A stretch of DNA of 33,525 bases, taken from the NCBI GenBank assembly GCA_016200465.1, contig JACQER010000104.1, positions 1 through 33,525 on the forward strand, given 5' to 3'. This DNA is from Gammaproteobacteria bacterium (GTDB lineage: Bacteria > Pseudomonadota > Gammaproteobacteria > Acidiferrobacterales > Sulfurifustaceae). Under the pieces are notes generated by a model that was not told the DNA's origin, did no database searches, and worked only from the letters and a program-made list of their open reading frames with translations. This document shows, piece by piece, positions 15,884 to 23,829 of the stretch. Made by a program: the position numbers and the translations under genes. How positions within the stretch are numbered: position 1 is the first letter of the stretch; each line of letters begins with the position of its first letter.

Positions 15884-17574
15884 GATGGACACATAACATC
15901 GGAACGACGACCCGGCGCATGCTGACAGCAGCGCTGGCCATGTTGTTGGCGGGATGTCAGAGTGTTTCTCCCGGCTGGCGCGACTCTGTGATCGCCAGCG
16001 TGGACGACAGCCTGTCGCAGGTACGCGTCGACAAGAGCGGCAAAGCGGTTCCGGCGGACGTAAGCCGCGCGTTGTTGCCGCCGATTGAAATCAATCTTCC
16101 GCAGGGCGGAGCGGTTCCGCTCGAACCGCGCTTCGACCTCACCGTGCACAACGCGCCGGCACGCCAGGTGTTCATGGGACTGGTGGAGGGCACGCCATAC
16201 AGCATGATTCTGCCCCAGGATGTGCACGGCACGATTTCGCTGAACCTGAAGGAAGTGAGCGTGCCCGAAGCGCTGAGTGCCATCCGCGATGTCTATGGCT
16301 ATGAGTACCGTCGCGAGGGTAACCGCTTTTTCATCCTCGGTAACGACATGCAGACGCGGATGTTCCCGGTGAACTATCTCAATCTTTCGCGCAAGGGGCT
16401 TTCCGACACCCGGGTGTCGGCGAGCGGTCTGAGCGCGACCGGCGGCACGGCGGGCAGCACGGGTTCGACGAGCTCGGTGTCGTCAAGCAGCGGTGTGCAG
16501 ATTCAGACGCAGACACAGGCGGATTTCTGGAAAGATTTGAGCACGGCGCTGATGGCCATTGTCGGTTCCGAGGGGGGAAGGAAGGTGATCGTGAATCCCC
16601 AAGCGGGAATCGTCGTGGTGCGGGCCATGCCGGATGAGCTGCGTCTGGTCCAGGACTATCTGGGCGTGACCCAGACGAGCATGAACCGCCAGGTGATCCT
16701 CGAAGCCAAGATCGTGGAAGTGCAGCTCAAGGACGGGTTTCAGAGCGGCATCAACTGGGCGGGCATCGCGTCGTCCGCGGGCCGCACTTATACCGTCGGC
16801 CAGGTCGGCGGCGGCAAGTCGCTCAGCACCACAGGATTGAGCGAGATCGCCGGCAACACCGGTAACCTCAATCCGACCACGGGCACGTTCAGCGCGATCT
16901 CCGGAACCAACAGTTCTGCCTTCGGCGGCGTGTTCACGCTGGCGGTGAAATCGCAGAATTTCGCTGCGTTTTTTGAGCTGCTCAAGACGCAGGGCGATTT
17001 GAATGTTCTTTCCAGCCCGCGCGTTTCCACCATGAACAACCAGAAAGCGGTGATCAAGGTCGGCACCGATTCCTATTTCGTGACCAAGCAGGACACGACG
17101 GCCAGCACGGTCGCGGGCGGGTCGCCCACGGTATCGACCGATCTGTCGCCGTTCTTTTCCGGCATCGCTCTGGACGTGACGCCGCAAATCGACGAGGCCG
17201 GCAACATCAATCTGCATATCCATCCCTCGGTGAGCGAGGTGTCGGAGAAGCTGATCACCGTGGCGTCGAACCAGACCATCTCTACGGCGCTCAGCTCGGT
17301 ACAGGAATCGGACAACATCGTGCGCGCCACCAGCGGCCAGATCATCGTGATCGGCGGCCTGATGAAGGAGGCGAGCACGGACGATAACGCTTCGGTGCCG
17401 ATCCTGGGAGACATCCCGCTGGTGGGCAACCTCTTCAAGCACAAGAAAGTGACGCGCATCAAACGGGAACTGGTGATCCTGCTCAAGCCGACCAGCATCA
17501 ATAACGGTCAGGACTGGAGCGACGCGGCCGGCGAGTCGCAGGAGCGCATCCGCAAAATTCGCGTCGGTTCCTGA
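15880..17574 (+). CDS. mshL: MSHA secretin MshL
   Basis: 564-residue outer-membrane secretin through which the pilus passes. A lipoprotein signal ends LLAGC, with the lipidated Cys at residue 26. An N-terminal STN-type domain spans about residues 85-150 (VFMGLVEGTPYSMILP ... VPEALSAIRDVYGYEY), followed by FPVNYLNLSRKG and a Ser/Thr/Gly-rich linker (about 180-207). The secretin N1-like and pore domains cover about 215-550, with LEAKIVEVQLKDGFQSGINW, VLSSPRVSTMNNQKAVIKVG and the closing VPILGDIPLVGNLFKHK ... ELVILLKPTSI. Length and motif order are normal for MshL/PilQ-type secretins. Four-base overlap with mshK. Confidence 0.92.
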   Translation: MRWTHNIGTTTRRMLTAALAMLLAGCQSVSPGWRDSVIASVDDSLSQVRVDKSGKAVPADVSRALLPPIEINLPQGGAVPLEPRFDLTVHNAPARQVFMGLVEGTPYSMILPQDVHGTISLNLKEVSVPEALSAIRDVYGYEYRREGNRFFILGNDMQTRMFPVNYLNLSRKGLSDTRVSASGLSATGGTAGSTGSTSSVSSSSGVQIQTQTQADFWKDLSTALMAIVGSEGGRKVIVNPQAGIVVVRAMPDELRLVQDYLGVTQTSMNRQVILEAKIVEVQLKDGFQSGINWAGIASSAGRTYTVGQVGGGKSLSTTGLSEIAGNTGNLNPTTGTFSAISGTNSSAFGGVFTLAVKSQNFAAFFELLKTQGDLNVLSSPRVSTMNNQKAVIKVGTDSYFVTKQDTTASTVAGGSPTVSTDLSPFFSGIALDVTPQIDEAGNINLHIHPSVSEVSEKLITVASNQTISTALSSVQESDNIVRATSGQIIVIGGLMKEASTDDNASVPILGDIPLVGNLFKHKKVTRIKRELVILLKPTSINNGQDWSDAAGESQERIRKIRVGS

Positions 17575-17606
17575 AACATGACATCCATGGGAAGCAGGTG
17601 ACAGAA

Positions 17607-18551
17607 ATGTACGGAACGCATTTCGGGCTGCAGGAACTGCCGTTCACCATCACGCCGGACACGAGTTTTTTCTTCGCCCATTCCTCGCATCAGGAGGCGT
17701 TGAACACGCTCCTGGTGGCGGCGCGCAGCGGCGAGGGCTTCATGAAGGTGATCGGCGAGGTCGGCACCGGCAAGACCCTGCTGTGCCGCAAGTTCATGAG
17801 CTCGCTCGATCACCGCGAGTTCGTCACCGCCTATATTCCCAATCCCTATCTGCAGCCGATGACGCTGCTGCTGGCCGTGGCCGACGAGCTCGGCATCAAG
17901 TATCCGCAGCACATCAACCAGCATCAGCTGCTCAAGCTGCTCAACCGCTATCTCATCGACGCTTACGCCGAAGGCAAGCGCGTGCTGGTATGTCTGGACG
18001 AGTCGCAGGCGATTCCGCTCGAAACGCTGGAGAGCCTGCGGCTGCTGAGCAACCTGGAAACGGAGCGGCGCAAGCTGCTGCAGGTGGTGCTGTTCGGCCA
18101 GCCGGAACTCAACACACGTCTCGACAATCCGTCGATCCGTCAGCTCAAGCAGCGCGTGAGTTTCGCCTGCCAGCTGTCGCCGCTCTCCCTGAGCGAGGTC
18201 GAGTTCTATATTTCACACCGGCTGGCGGTGGCGGGTTACCGCGGGCCGCGGCTGTTCGCGCACAAGGTGGTCAAGCAGATTTACCGTGCCAGCAACGGCA
18301 TTCCGCGGCTGGTCAATATCCTCGCGCACAAATCGCTCATGGCCGCTTTCGGCGAGGGCGCGCGCACCGTCACCGAGCGGCACGTGCGCATGGCGGTGGC
18401 GGACACCGAGTCCACGCAGGGCATGTGGACCGTGAAGGCGAAAATACTCAAATACCTCACGGCACTGGTGCCGTTGGCGGTTATCGGTTGCTTTACCCTT
18501 GCTAACCTCGCGCTTCACGGCGGCGCATTGATCACAGGCGGTTCCATGTGA
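17607..18551 (+). CDS. mshM: MSHA biogenesis AAA ATPase MshM (ExeA/GspA family)
   Basis: 314 residues from the ATG at 17607. The open frame extends to a GTG at 17598, but MYGTHFGLQELPFTITPDTS is the usual family N-terminus and AGGTGA lies 5 bases before this ATG. Walker A GEVGTGKT is at residues 50-57, and Walker B VLVCLDE has the acidic pair D131-E132. The FGQPEL and RQLKQRVSFAC motifs are those of ExeA/GspA ATPases. A single C-terminal membrane helix (LTALVPLAVIGCFTLANLAL) replaces the longer peptidoglycan-binding tail of GspA. Family role: helping install the secretin in the cell wall. GTGA overlap with mshN. Confidence 0.9.
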   Translation: MYGTHFGLQELPFTITPDTSFFFAHSSHQEALNTLLVAARSGEGFMKVIGEVGTGKTLLCRKFMSSLDHREFVTAYIPNPYLQPMTLLLAVADELGIKYPQHINQHQLLKLLNRYLIDAYAEGKRVLVCLDESQAIPLETLESLRLLSNLETERRKLLQVVLFGQPELNTRLDNPSIRQLKQRVSFACQLSPLSLSEVEFYISHRLAVAGYRGPRLFAHKVVKQIYRASNGIPRLVNILAHKSLMAAFGEGARTVTERHVRMAVADTESTQGMWTVKAKILKYLTALVPLAVIGCFTLANLALHGGALITGGSM

Positions 18552-19984
18552 GCCTGATCAATAAAATGCTCCAGGATCTGGAGTCGCGCAAGAACGCCCA
18601 GGCCGATGCCGCGAGCAAGAAAACCGTTTACGAGGATCTCAAGCCGGTCAAGGCTTCGGCCTTCCGCGCGCCGTCGAGCAAGCGGCTGGGCATGATGGTG
18701 CTGGCACTGGCGCTCGTCGGTGGCGGCGCCTATGCCTGGATGCAATGGGGCGAGCAATGGCTGTCGGGTGGGTCGGTGACGGTTAAAACGCATCCGGTCG
18801 TGGCGCACAAGGCGCCACCCAAGCCCGCGCCGACGCCGGCTGCCGTCACTCCGGCTCCGGCGACGAAGGAAACACCCGTTGTCCAGGCAGCAGTGACCGC
18901 GACGGAAAAACCCAAGGAAACGCCGGCGACCAACGCGCCGATGGCGAACGCCGCCGAGGCTCCCAAGGCCGCGCCGATGACCAACGCCGTTCCCGCGCCG
19001 GCACCGGTCGAACCGAAAAATATTTCCGCTCCCGAGCCGAAAGCCGCGCCCATTGCCGGGAACGGTTACTGGACGGTGGCGAAAGGCGAGACGCTTTACA
19101 GCATTTCCACCAAGACCGGCATTGATCTCTGGGATCTGTCGAAGTGGAATCGTCTCGGAAGCAATCATGTCATCCATCCCGGTCAGCGCCTGCGCCTGAC
19201 CCCGCCGGATTCATCCGGCGCGAAGTCCGCTGCATCGTCGGATGGGGATAGCGAGAAGAAGGAGACGACGAAAAAAGCCAAGGTCGCCGTTGCCTCCGTA
19301 AAAAAACCGGCCACGAAGAAAATGCTTCCTGAAGCCGCGGCGTCGTCAGGTTCCGGGGAAACCTCCGCGGACAACGGCGTCATGGATAAAAAACTCAAAC
19401 CGCTCAGCCCGGAAGAACGAGCCGAGAGCGAATACCGTCAGGCGGCGAGTCTGTTGCAGAAGGGACGCGCGGCCGAGGCCGAGAAACGTCTCAGGGCCGC
19501 GCTCAATATCAGTCCGGAACACGCTGCGTCGCGCGAGCTGCTTGCCGGACTGGCGCTGCAGAACGGTCGCTGGCACGAGGCGCAACAGATTCTGGAGCAG
19601 GGCATCGAGAAGGTGCCGGCGCATTATCCGTTCGCGCTGTTGCTGGCCCGGATCCAGATCGAACACGGCACGGATCAGAAGGCGCTCGCCGTCATGGAAG
19701 GCAGCCAGCGAGCCGGTGCCGGCAGCGCGGATTACATGGCGTTCCTCGGGGAACTCTACCGGCGAGTCGGCAACCATGCCGAGGCGATCAAGGCGTACAC
19801 CGAGGCGATCAAGCTCAATCCGCAGGAAGGTCGTTCATGGGTCGGCATGGGCATCTCGCTCGAGTCCGCGCAGGACTGGAAAGCCGCCGGTGAGGCCTAT
19901 CAGCGCGCCATCGAAACCGGGTCGCTGGATGACGGCTTGCTGAATTACGCCCGCCAGCGACTGACCGCGGTCAAGAACAAGTAA
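18548..19984 (+). CDS. mshN: MSHA biogenesis protein MshN with LysM domain and TPR repeats
   Basis: 478 residues starting at GTG 18548. MSLINKMLQDLESRK is the MshN/GspB-type N-terminus, followed by a membrane helix (47-66, GMMVLALALVGGGAYAWMQW) and a Pro/Ala-rich periplasmic linker (about 80-170). A LysM domain covers about 174-218 (YWTVAKGETLYSISTKTG ... HPGQRLRLTPP), then a Lys/Ser-rich spacer and TPR repeats from about 295 to the end (AEAEKRLRAALNISPEHA; AIKAYTEAIKLNPQEG). LysM binds peptidoglycan and is not part of the classic Vibrio MshN description as remembered, so this version may tether the apparatus to the wall itself, partnering MshM. It is the last gene of the msh run; mshE and mshG do not follow. 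Confidence 0.85.
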   Translation: MSLINKMLQDLESRKNAQADAASKKTVYEDLKPVKASAFRAPSSKRLGMMVLALALVGGGAYAWMQWGEQWLSGGSVTVKTHPVVAHKAPPKPAPTPAAVTPAPATKETPVVQAAVTATEKPKETPATNAPMANAAEAPKAAPMTNAVPAPAPVEPKNISAPEPKAAPIAGNGYWTVAKGETLYSISTKTGIDLWDLSKWNRLGSNHVIHPGQRLRLTPPDSSGAKSAASSDGDSEKKETTKKAKVAVASVKKPATKKMLPEAAASSGSGETSADNGVMDKKLKPLSPEERAESEYRQAASLLQKGRAAEAEKRLRAALNISPEHAASRELLAGLALQNGRWHEAQQILEQGIEKVPAHYPFALLLARIQIEHGTDQKALAVMEGSQRAGAGSADYMAFLGELYRRVGNHAEAIKAYTEAIKLNPQEGRSWVGMGISLESAQDWKAAGEAYQRAIETGSLDDGLLNYARQRLTAVKNK

Positions 19985-19994
19985 TACTGCGCCG

Positions 19995-20024
19995 GTAGTC
20001 ACGCTAGCTCTGTTTGCTGCGCTC
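19995..20024 (-). repeat. inverted, diverged copy of the bioF-leader repeat, beside the comF 3' end
   Basis: Read on the minus strand, this 30-base stretch (GAGCGCAGCAAACAGAGCTA onward) matches the repeat unit at 20807-20836 in 24 of 30 positions without gaps. It lies between the mshN stop and the comF stop. No clear terminator is seen in this 52-base convergent gap. Confidence 0.5.
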
Positions 20025-20036
20025 GCTATCAATCGT

Positions 20037-20732
20037 TCAAGCGCGCGCCACCACCCACACCCTCACCTCCACGGCTCCGCTTCGGAGCAGGCTGTCCGCC
20101 AGCGCATCGGCCGTGTGTCCACTCGTCATCACGTCGTCCACGATCGCCACGCGCTGGCCGGCAAACGCCGGTCCGGCCGTGAATGCGCCGCGTACGTTCC
20201 CGCGCCGCCGATCCCGCGGAAGTTCCGTCTGTGGTGTCGTCGCACGGATGCGCTGCGCGTCTTTCCAGTTGAGCGGCAGCTCCAGCGCGCGCGCCACGAA
20301 GCGGGCGATTTCAAGCGACTGGGTGTAGCCGCGTTCGCGCAGGCGCGAGGAGTGCAGCGGCACCGGCACGACCGTGTCGGGAAGCGGATCGTTCAGCGCC
20401 TGAAGATAAGCCGCGAGATATTCTCCGAGGAGCCGCGAGAGTTCGAGGCGACCGTGGTATTTGAGATTCTGGATCAGCCTGTCCACCGGTGCGGCATAAC
20501 GAAATGCCGCGCGCGTGAAGACAAACGCCGGAGGGTCTTTTTGGCACTCGCCGCAAGGCGCGCGATCGGCGCCCATGACGGCGCCATGCGCTGCGCAGCG
20601 AGGACAGGCTGCTTCCACGCGCGGCAGCGAACGTTCGCATTCCGGACAGAGATTTTTACCTGCCGGGGCGCGGGCCGCGCACAGCAGACAGCTTGTCGGC
20701 CAAAATCCCGGCTGCCATTTCCATATGCTCAT
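20037..20732 (-). CDS. comF: ComF family phosphoribosyltransferase-like protein
   Basis: 231 residues on the minus strand. The N-terminal zinc-ribbon region has four Cys pairs (C15/C18, C29/C32, C43/C46, C60/C63). The phosphoribosyltransferase domain contains the double-acidic PRPP loop VAIVDDVMTSGHT (195-207) and the ComF motifs VPVPLHSSRLRERGYTQS and RIRATTPQTELPRDRR. ComF/GntX proteins support natural DNA uptake or use of DNA as a nutrient; the enzymatic substrate is unsettled. The start codon at 20730-20732 abuts the BirA-like operator. ComF divergent to or next to the biotin operon is a recurring arrangement in gammaproteobacteria. Confidence 0.9.
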   Translation of the reverse strand: MSIWKWQPGFWPTSCLLCAARAPAGKNLCPECERSLPRVEAACPRCAAHGAVMGADRAPCGECQKDPPAFVFTRAAFRYAAPVDRLIQNLKYHGRLELSRLLGEYLAAYLQALNDPLPDTVVPVPLHSSRLRERGYTQSLEIARFVARALELPLNWKDAQRIRATTPQTELPRDRRRGNVRGAFTAGPAFAGQRVAIVDDVMTSGHTADALADSLLRSGAVEVRVWVVARA

Positions 20733-20763
20733 GTAAACCTATTACATAATATTATGTTGACTG
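20731..20763 (+). promoter_or_regulatory. BirA (biotin repressor) operator-like site
   Basis: The left half ATGTAAACC (20731-20739) matches the TTGTAAACC consensus at 8 of 9 positions. After 15 bases the right half TGTTGACTG (20755-20763) matches GGTTTACAA at 5 of 9. Half-site spacing agrees with known gammaproteobacterial bio operators. It overlaps the comF start codon on one side and the -35 of the bioF promoter on the other, so bound BirA would be expected to block both. Confidence 0.5.
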
Positions 20764-20784
20764 ATACCGACGACCGTCTAAACT
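20757..20784 (+). promoter_or_regulatory. sigma-70-type promoter of the bioFHCD operon
   Basis: TTGACT (20757-20762, 5/6 to consensus), 16-base spacer, TAAACT (20779-20784, 4/6). The -35 lies inside the right half of the BirA-like operator. Transcription would begin near 20791 and leave a leader of about 165 bases before bioF. Confidence 0.45.
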
Positions 20785-20806
20785 GCTGCTATTAAATAAG
20801 CCGTGC

Positions 20807-20890
20807 GAGCGCAGCGAGCAGGGCTGGCGTCAATACGGTAAGACGAGTGAGCGTAACGAGCAAGGCTACAGTTAATACCTCAGACGAGTT
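20807..20890 (+). repeat. tandem 42-bp direct repeat in the bioF leader
   Basis: Two imperfect copies of 42 bases (20807-20848 and 20849-20890). Each begins GAGCG-A-CGAGCA-GGCT, continues GT-AATAC, and ends with AGACGAGT. The first 30 positions agree at 23 sites. An inverted third copy lies at 19995-20024. The stretch keeps an open frame toward bioF but the encoded residues do not look like BioF. Confidence 0.65.
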
Positions 20891-20954
20891 TGTCCTATTC
20901 ACGTCCACATCTGAACTCCATGCTTCGTCACCGATCCCCGCGTCACGCGTTTTC

Positions 20955-22106
20955 ATGAAGATACTCGAACAGGAGCTGGCGCGGCGCCGCGCGCAGCATT
21001 TGTATCGCGAACGCCTCGTGCTCGATTCGGCGCCAGGCGTCGAAGTCCGTGTCGATGGAGAAACGCTGCTGTCGTTCTGCAGCAATGATTATCTGGGTCT
21101 GGCGAATCACCCGGACGTCGTTGCCGCGTTCCGCGCCGGCGCCGAGCGCTACGGCGTGGGCGCCGGGGCGTCGCATCTCGTGAGCGGTCACAGCCGCGCT
21201 CATCATGTCCTGGAAGAGGAATTGGCCGACTTCGTCGGCGCTGAGCGCGCGCTGCTGTTCTCCACCGGCTACATGGCGAATCTCGGCGTGGCCAGCGCGC
21301 TCATGGAACGGCACGATGTCATTTTCGAGGACCGCCTCAATCATGCCTCGCTGATCGACGCCGCGCGTCTGACCCGGGCCAAAGTCAGCCGCTATCCCCA
21401 TGCTGATACCGCGCGGCTCGCGGAAATGCTCGCATGTACTCAAAAACTTGGCATGATCATGACCGACGCTGTTTTCAGCATGGACGGGGACATGGCTCCG
21501 TTGGCTGAACTGGTCTGCCTGGCCTCGAAACACGGCATGCGGCTGCTGGCCGACGACGCCCACGGCATCGGCGTGCTGGGAAAAAACGGGCGGGGATCAT
21601 TCGAGCACCTGGGAATGACGCCGGCCCCGCCGACGATACTCATGGCCACTCTGGGCAAGGCGTTCGGCGTTTTCGGCGCCTTCGTGGCCGGCGAAGCGGC
21701 GTTGATCGAGACCCTGATCCAGCGGGCGCGTACTTATATATATACCACCGCCTTGCCCCCGGCCGTGGCCGAGGCCACCCGCGCCAGTCTCCGGATCGTG
21801 CGCGCCGAGAGCTGGCGGCGCGAGCGCCTGCGCGCACTGGTGGCAAGGTTCCGCGCCGGGGCGGAGAAACTCGGCCTGGTCCTGATGGATTCAGCGACGC
21901 CGATTCAGCCGGTGATTTTCGGTGCATCGGAAAAAGCGCTGGAAGCCAGCCGCCGGCTGCGCGAACACGGCATCCTGGTGCCCGCGATCCGTCCGCCCAC
22001 GGTGCCGGAAGGTTCGGCGCGCCTGCGCGTCACTTTTTCCGCGGTGCATCAGGAGGCGCAGGTGGACCGGCTGCTCGAGGCGCTGGCCACGGCGAAAACG
22101 GCATGA
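20955..22106 (+). CDS. bioF: 8-amino-7-oxononanoate synthase BioF
   Basis: 383 residues from the ATG at 20955; MKILEQELARRRAQHLYR is the normal BioF N-terminus, whereas the open frame to 20847 adds non-conserved residues. A strong Shine-Dalgarno sequence is not visible. BioF is a PLP enzyme that condenses pimeloyl-ACP with alanine to give KAPA (8-amino-7-oxononanoate) in biotin synthesis, in the cytoplasm. Seen motifs: SNDYLGLANHP, GAGASHLVSGHSRAHHVLEE, VFSMDGDMAPL, DDAHGIGVLG, and the Schiff-base lysine K235 in ATLGKAFG. It is first of four overlapping bio genes; bioB, often directly upstream, is not present. Confidence 0.95.
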   Translation: MKILEQELARRRAQHLYRERLVLDSAPGVEVRVDGETLLSFCSNDYLGLANHPDVVAAFRAGAERYGVGAGASHLVSGHSRAHHVLEEELADFVGAERALLFSTGYMANLGVASALMERHDVIFEDRLNHASLIDAARLTRAKVSRYPHADTARLAEMLACTQKLGMIMTDAVFSMDGDMAPLAELVCLASKHGMRLLADDAHGIGVLGKNGRGSFEHLGMTPAPPTILMATLGKAFGVFGAFVAGEAALIETLIQRARTYIYTTALPPAVAEATRASLRIVRAESWRRERLRALVARFRAGAEKLGLVLMDSATPIQPVIFGASEKALEASRRLREHGILVPAIRPPTVPEGSARLRVTFSAVHQEAQVDRLLEALATAKTA

Positions 22107-22870
22107 CTCTATATTATGAGCAACATGGCCGCGGGCCCGACGTGGTGCTGGTGCACGGGTGGGGGCTGCACGGCGGCATCTGGAGCGATGTCGCGCGTGA
22201 ACTGTCGGCGCGGTACCGGGTGACGGTGCCCGATCTGCCCGGTCACGGACGCTCGCGCGATTTTCAACCGCAAGAATTCACGCCGGAAGGCTTGGCCGGG
22301 GAAGTGCAACGCGTGCTTCCCGGCCCGGCGGTCTGGATCGGGTGGTCGATGGGAGGATTCGTGACCCTGGCCGCGGCGCAACGCGCACCACAAACAGTGA
22401 CAAAGCTGGTGCTGGTCGGCGCCACGCCGAAATACGTCCAGTCGCCGGACTGGCCGCATGCCATGTCGCCCACGGTGCTGGATCAGTTCGCGCTCAATCT
22501 CGAGCAGGATTATGTCGCCACGCTCGAGCGTTTCCTGAGCCTGCAAATGGCTGCCGGCGAGGACCGCAGCGTGCTGCGGCGCCTGCGCGACGAGATGTTC
22601 CGGCACGGCCACCCGCCTGCCGAAGCGCTGCACGAAGGTCTGCGACTGCTCAAGCAGGAGGACCGTCGCGCCGCGCTTCCCGGCATAGCGGTGCCGACAC
22701 TGGTCGTGCACGGCGAACGCGACCGCATCACGCCGGTCGGCGCGGCGCGATTCCTGGCCGCGCAAATGCCGCAAGCGCAGCTGGAGCTGGTGCCCGCGGC
22801 CGGGCATGCGCCGTTTCTTTCGCACGACGCGTATTTCCTCGACAAGCTGAAGAGCTTCCTGCATGGCTGA
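22103..22870 (+). CDS. bioH: pimeloyl-ACP methyl ester esterase BioH
   Basis: 255-residue alpha/beta hydrolase starting on the bioF stop (ATGA). It removes the methyl group from pimeloyl-ACP methyl ester, ending the disguised fatty-acid elongation begun by BioC. The oxyanion region is VHGWGLHGGIW. The nucleophile elbow GWSMGG has S82, D207 lies in HGERDRIT and H235 in AAGHAPF, giving a complete catalytic triad. The length equals the Pseudomonas/E. coli enzymes. It overlaps bioC by 8 bases. Confidence 0.94.
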   Translation: MTLYYEQHGRGPDVVLVHGWGLHGGIWSDVARELSARYRVTVPDLPGHGRSRDFQPQEFTPEGLAGEVQRVLPGPAVWIGWSMGGFVTLAAAQRAPQTVTKLVLVGATPKYVQSPDWPHAMSPTVLDQFALNLEQDYVATLERFLSLQMAAGEDRSVLRRLRDEMFRHGHPPAEALHEGLRLLKQEDRRAALPGIAVPTLVVHGERDRITPVGAARFLAAQMPQAQLELVPAAGHAPFLSHDAYFLDKLKSFLHG

Positions 22871-23738
22871 GTTGCCGCCGCTCGACAAGCGCCGCATACG
22901 CGAGTCTTTCGGACACGCCGCGGATACCTACGACGCGGTGGCGGTGCTGCAGCGTGAAATCGCCGACCGCCTGCTGGCGCGGTTGGAAGTGGTGCGGCTC
23001 GAACCGCAGTGGATTCTCGACATCGGTTGCGGAACGGGTTACGACGTCAGGGAGCTCGCGCGGCGTTATCCCCGCGCGCGCGTGCTGGGTCTCGACATCG
23101 TCGAAATCATGGCGCACCGCGCGCGTCGTAAATCCGGCCTGTGGCGCCGACTGACCGGCCGTTGTGCGTTTGCCTGTGGCGACGCCGAACGACTGCCGTT
23201 CGCGCCGGCTTCCGTCGACATGATCGTCTCCAATCTTGCCTTGCAATGGTGCGACCCGCGGACGGTGTTCGCCGAGGCGCGGCGCGTGCTGCGTCCCGGA
23301 GGTTTGCTGATGTTCACCACCTTCGGGCCGGATACGCTGCGCGAGCTGCGCGACGCCTGGCGCGCGGCCGACGACGCGCCGCACGTGCATGACTTCATCG
23401 ACATGCACGATCTCGGCGACATGCTGATGCACGCCGGGTTTGCCGATCCGGTCATGGACATGGAATCGTTCACGCTGACTTACGACAGCGTGCGGGACGT
23501 GATGCGCGATATCAAGCAGCTTGGCGCTCATAACGTGGCGCGCAACCGCGCGCGCGGGCTGACCGGCAAAGCGCGATTTGCGCGCGTCCGCGCGGCCTAC
23601 GAGGCGCTCGCGCACGACGGAAAAATTCCCGCGACCTACGAGGCGGTATACGGCCACGCCTGGACGCCGGAAACCGAGCCGGCGCGCGAGGGCGTGGCGG
23701 TGGTGCCGGTCGCTCGCATCCGGCGGAAATCGTCATGA
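22863..23738 (+). CDS. bioC: malonyl-ACP O-methyltransferase BioC
   Basis: 291-residue class I SAM-dependent methyltransferase. It methylates malonyl-ACP so that the fatty-acid synthesis machinery can build the pimeloyl chain. Motif I DIGCGTG is at residues 53-59, the acidic end of strand 2 is LGLDIVEIMA, ACGDAERLPF is motif II-like, and SNLALQWCDP is the BioC signature. RRVLRPGGLLMFTTFGPDTLRELR follows, as usual in BioC. Its start lies within the bioH 3' end. The C-terminal tail of about 20 residues is Arg-rich and unremarkable. Confidence 0.94.
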   Translation: MAELPPLDKRRIRESFGHAADTYDAVAVLQREIADRLLARLEVVRLEPQWILDIGCGTGYDVRELARRYPRARVLGLDIVEIMAHRARRKSGLWRRLTGRCAFACGDAERLPFAPASVDMIVSNLALQWCDPRTVFAEARRVLRPGGLLMFTTFGPDTLRELRDAWRAADDAPHVHDFIDMHDLGDMLMHAGFADPVMDMESFTLTYDSVRDVMRDIKQLGAHNVARNRARGLTGKARFARVRAAYEALAHDGKIPATYEAVYGHAWTPETEPAREGVAVVPVARIRRKSS

Positions 23739-23748
23739 ACGGCGGCTG

Positions 23749-23829
23749 GCCCCGTACCTCGGTCGCTTTGTCAGGGCGCGAGATTCGGACAAGGGAGAAG
23801 ACAATATGATGCAATCCGAGGTACGGGGC
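23749..23829. repeat. perfect 14-bp inverted repeat enclosing the bioD ribosome binding site and start
   Basis: GCCCCGTACCTCGG (23749-23762) is the exact reverse complement of CCGAGGTACGGGGC (23816-23829). The 53-base loop contains the AGGGAG ribosome binding site (23792-23797) and both candidate ATG codons (23806, 23809). The right arm is inside the first codons of bioD. In RNA the arms would form a very stable stem at the base of the initiation region. Confidence 0.7.

Noticed and set aside
20847-20954. An N-terminal extension of BioF from the GTG at 20847
   Set aside because: It runs through the 42-bp repeat, encodes Ser/Thr-rich residues unlike BioF, and the ATG at 20955 gives the standard N-terminus.
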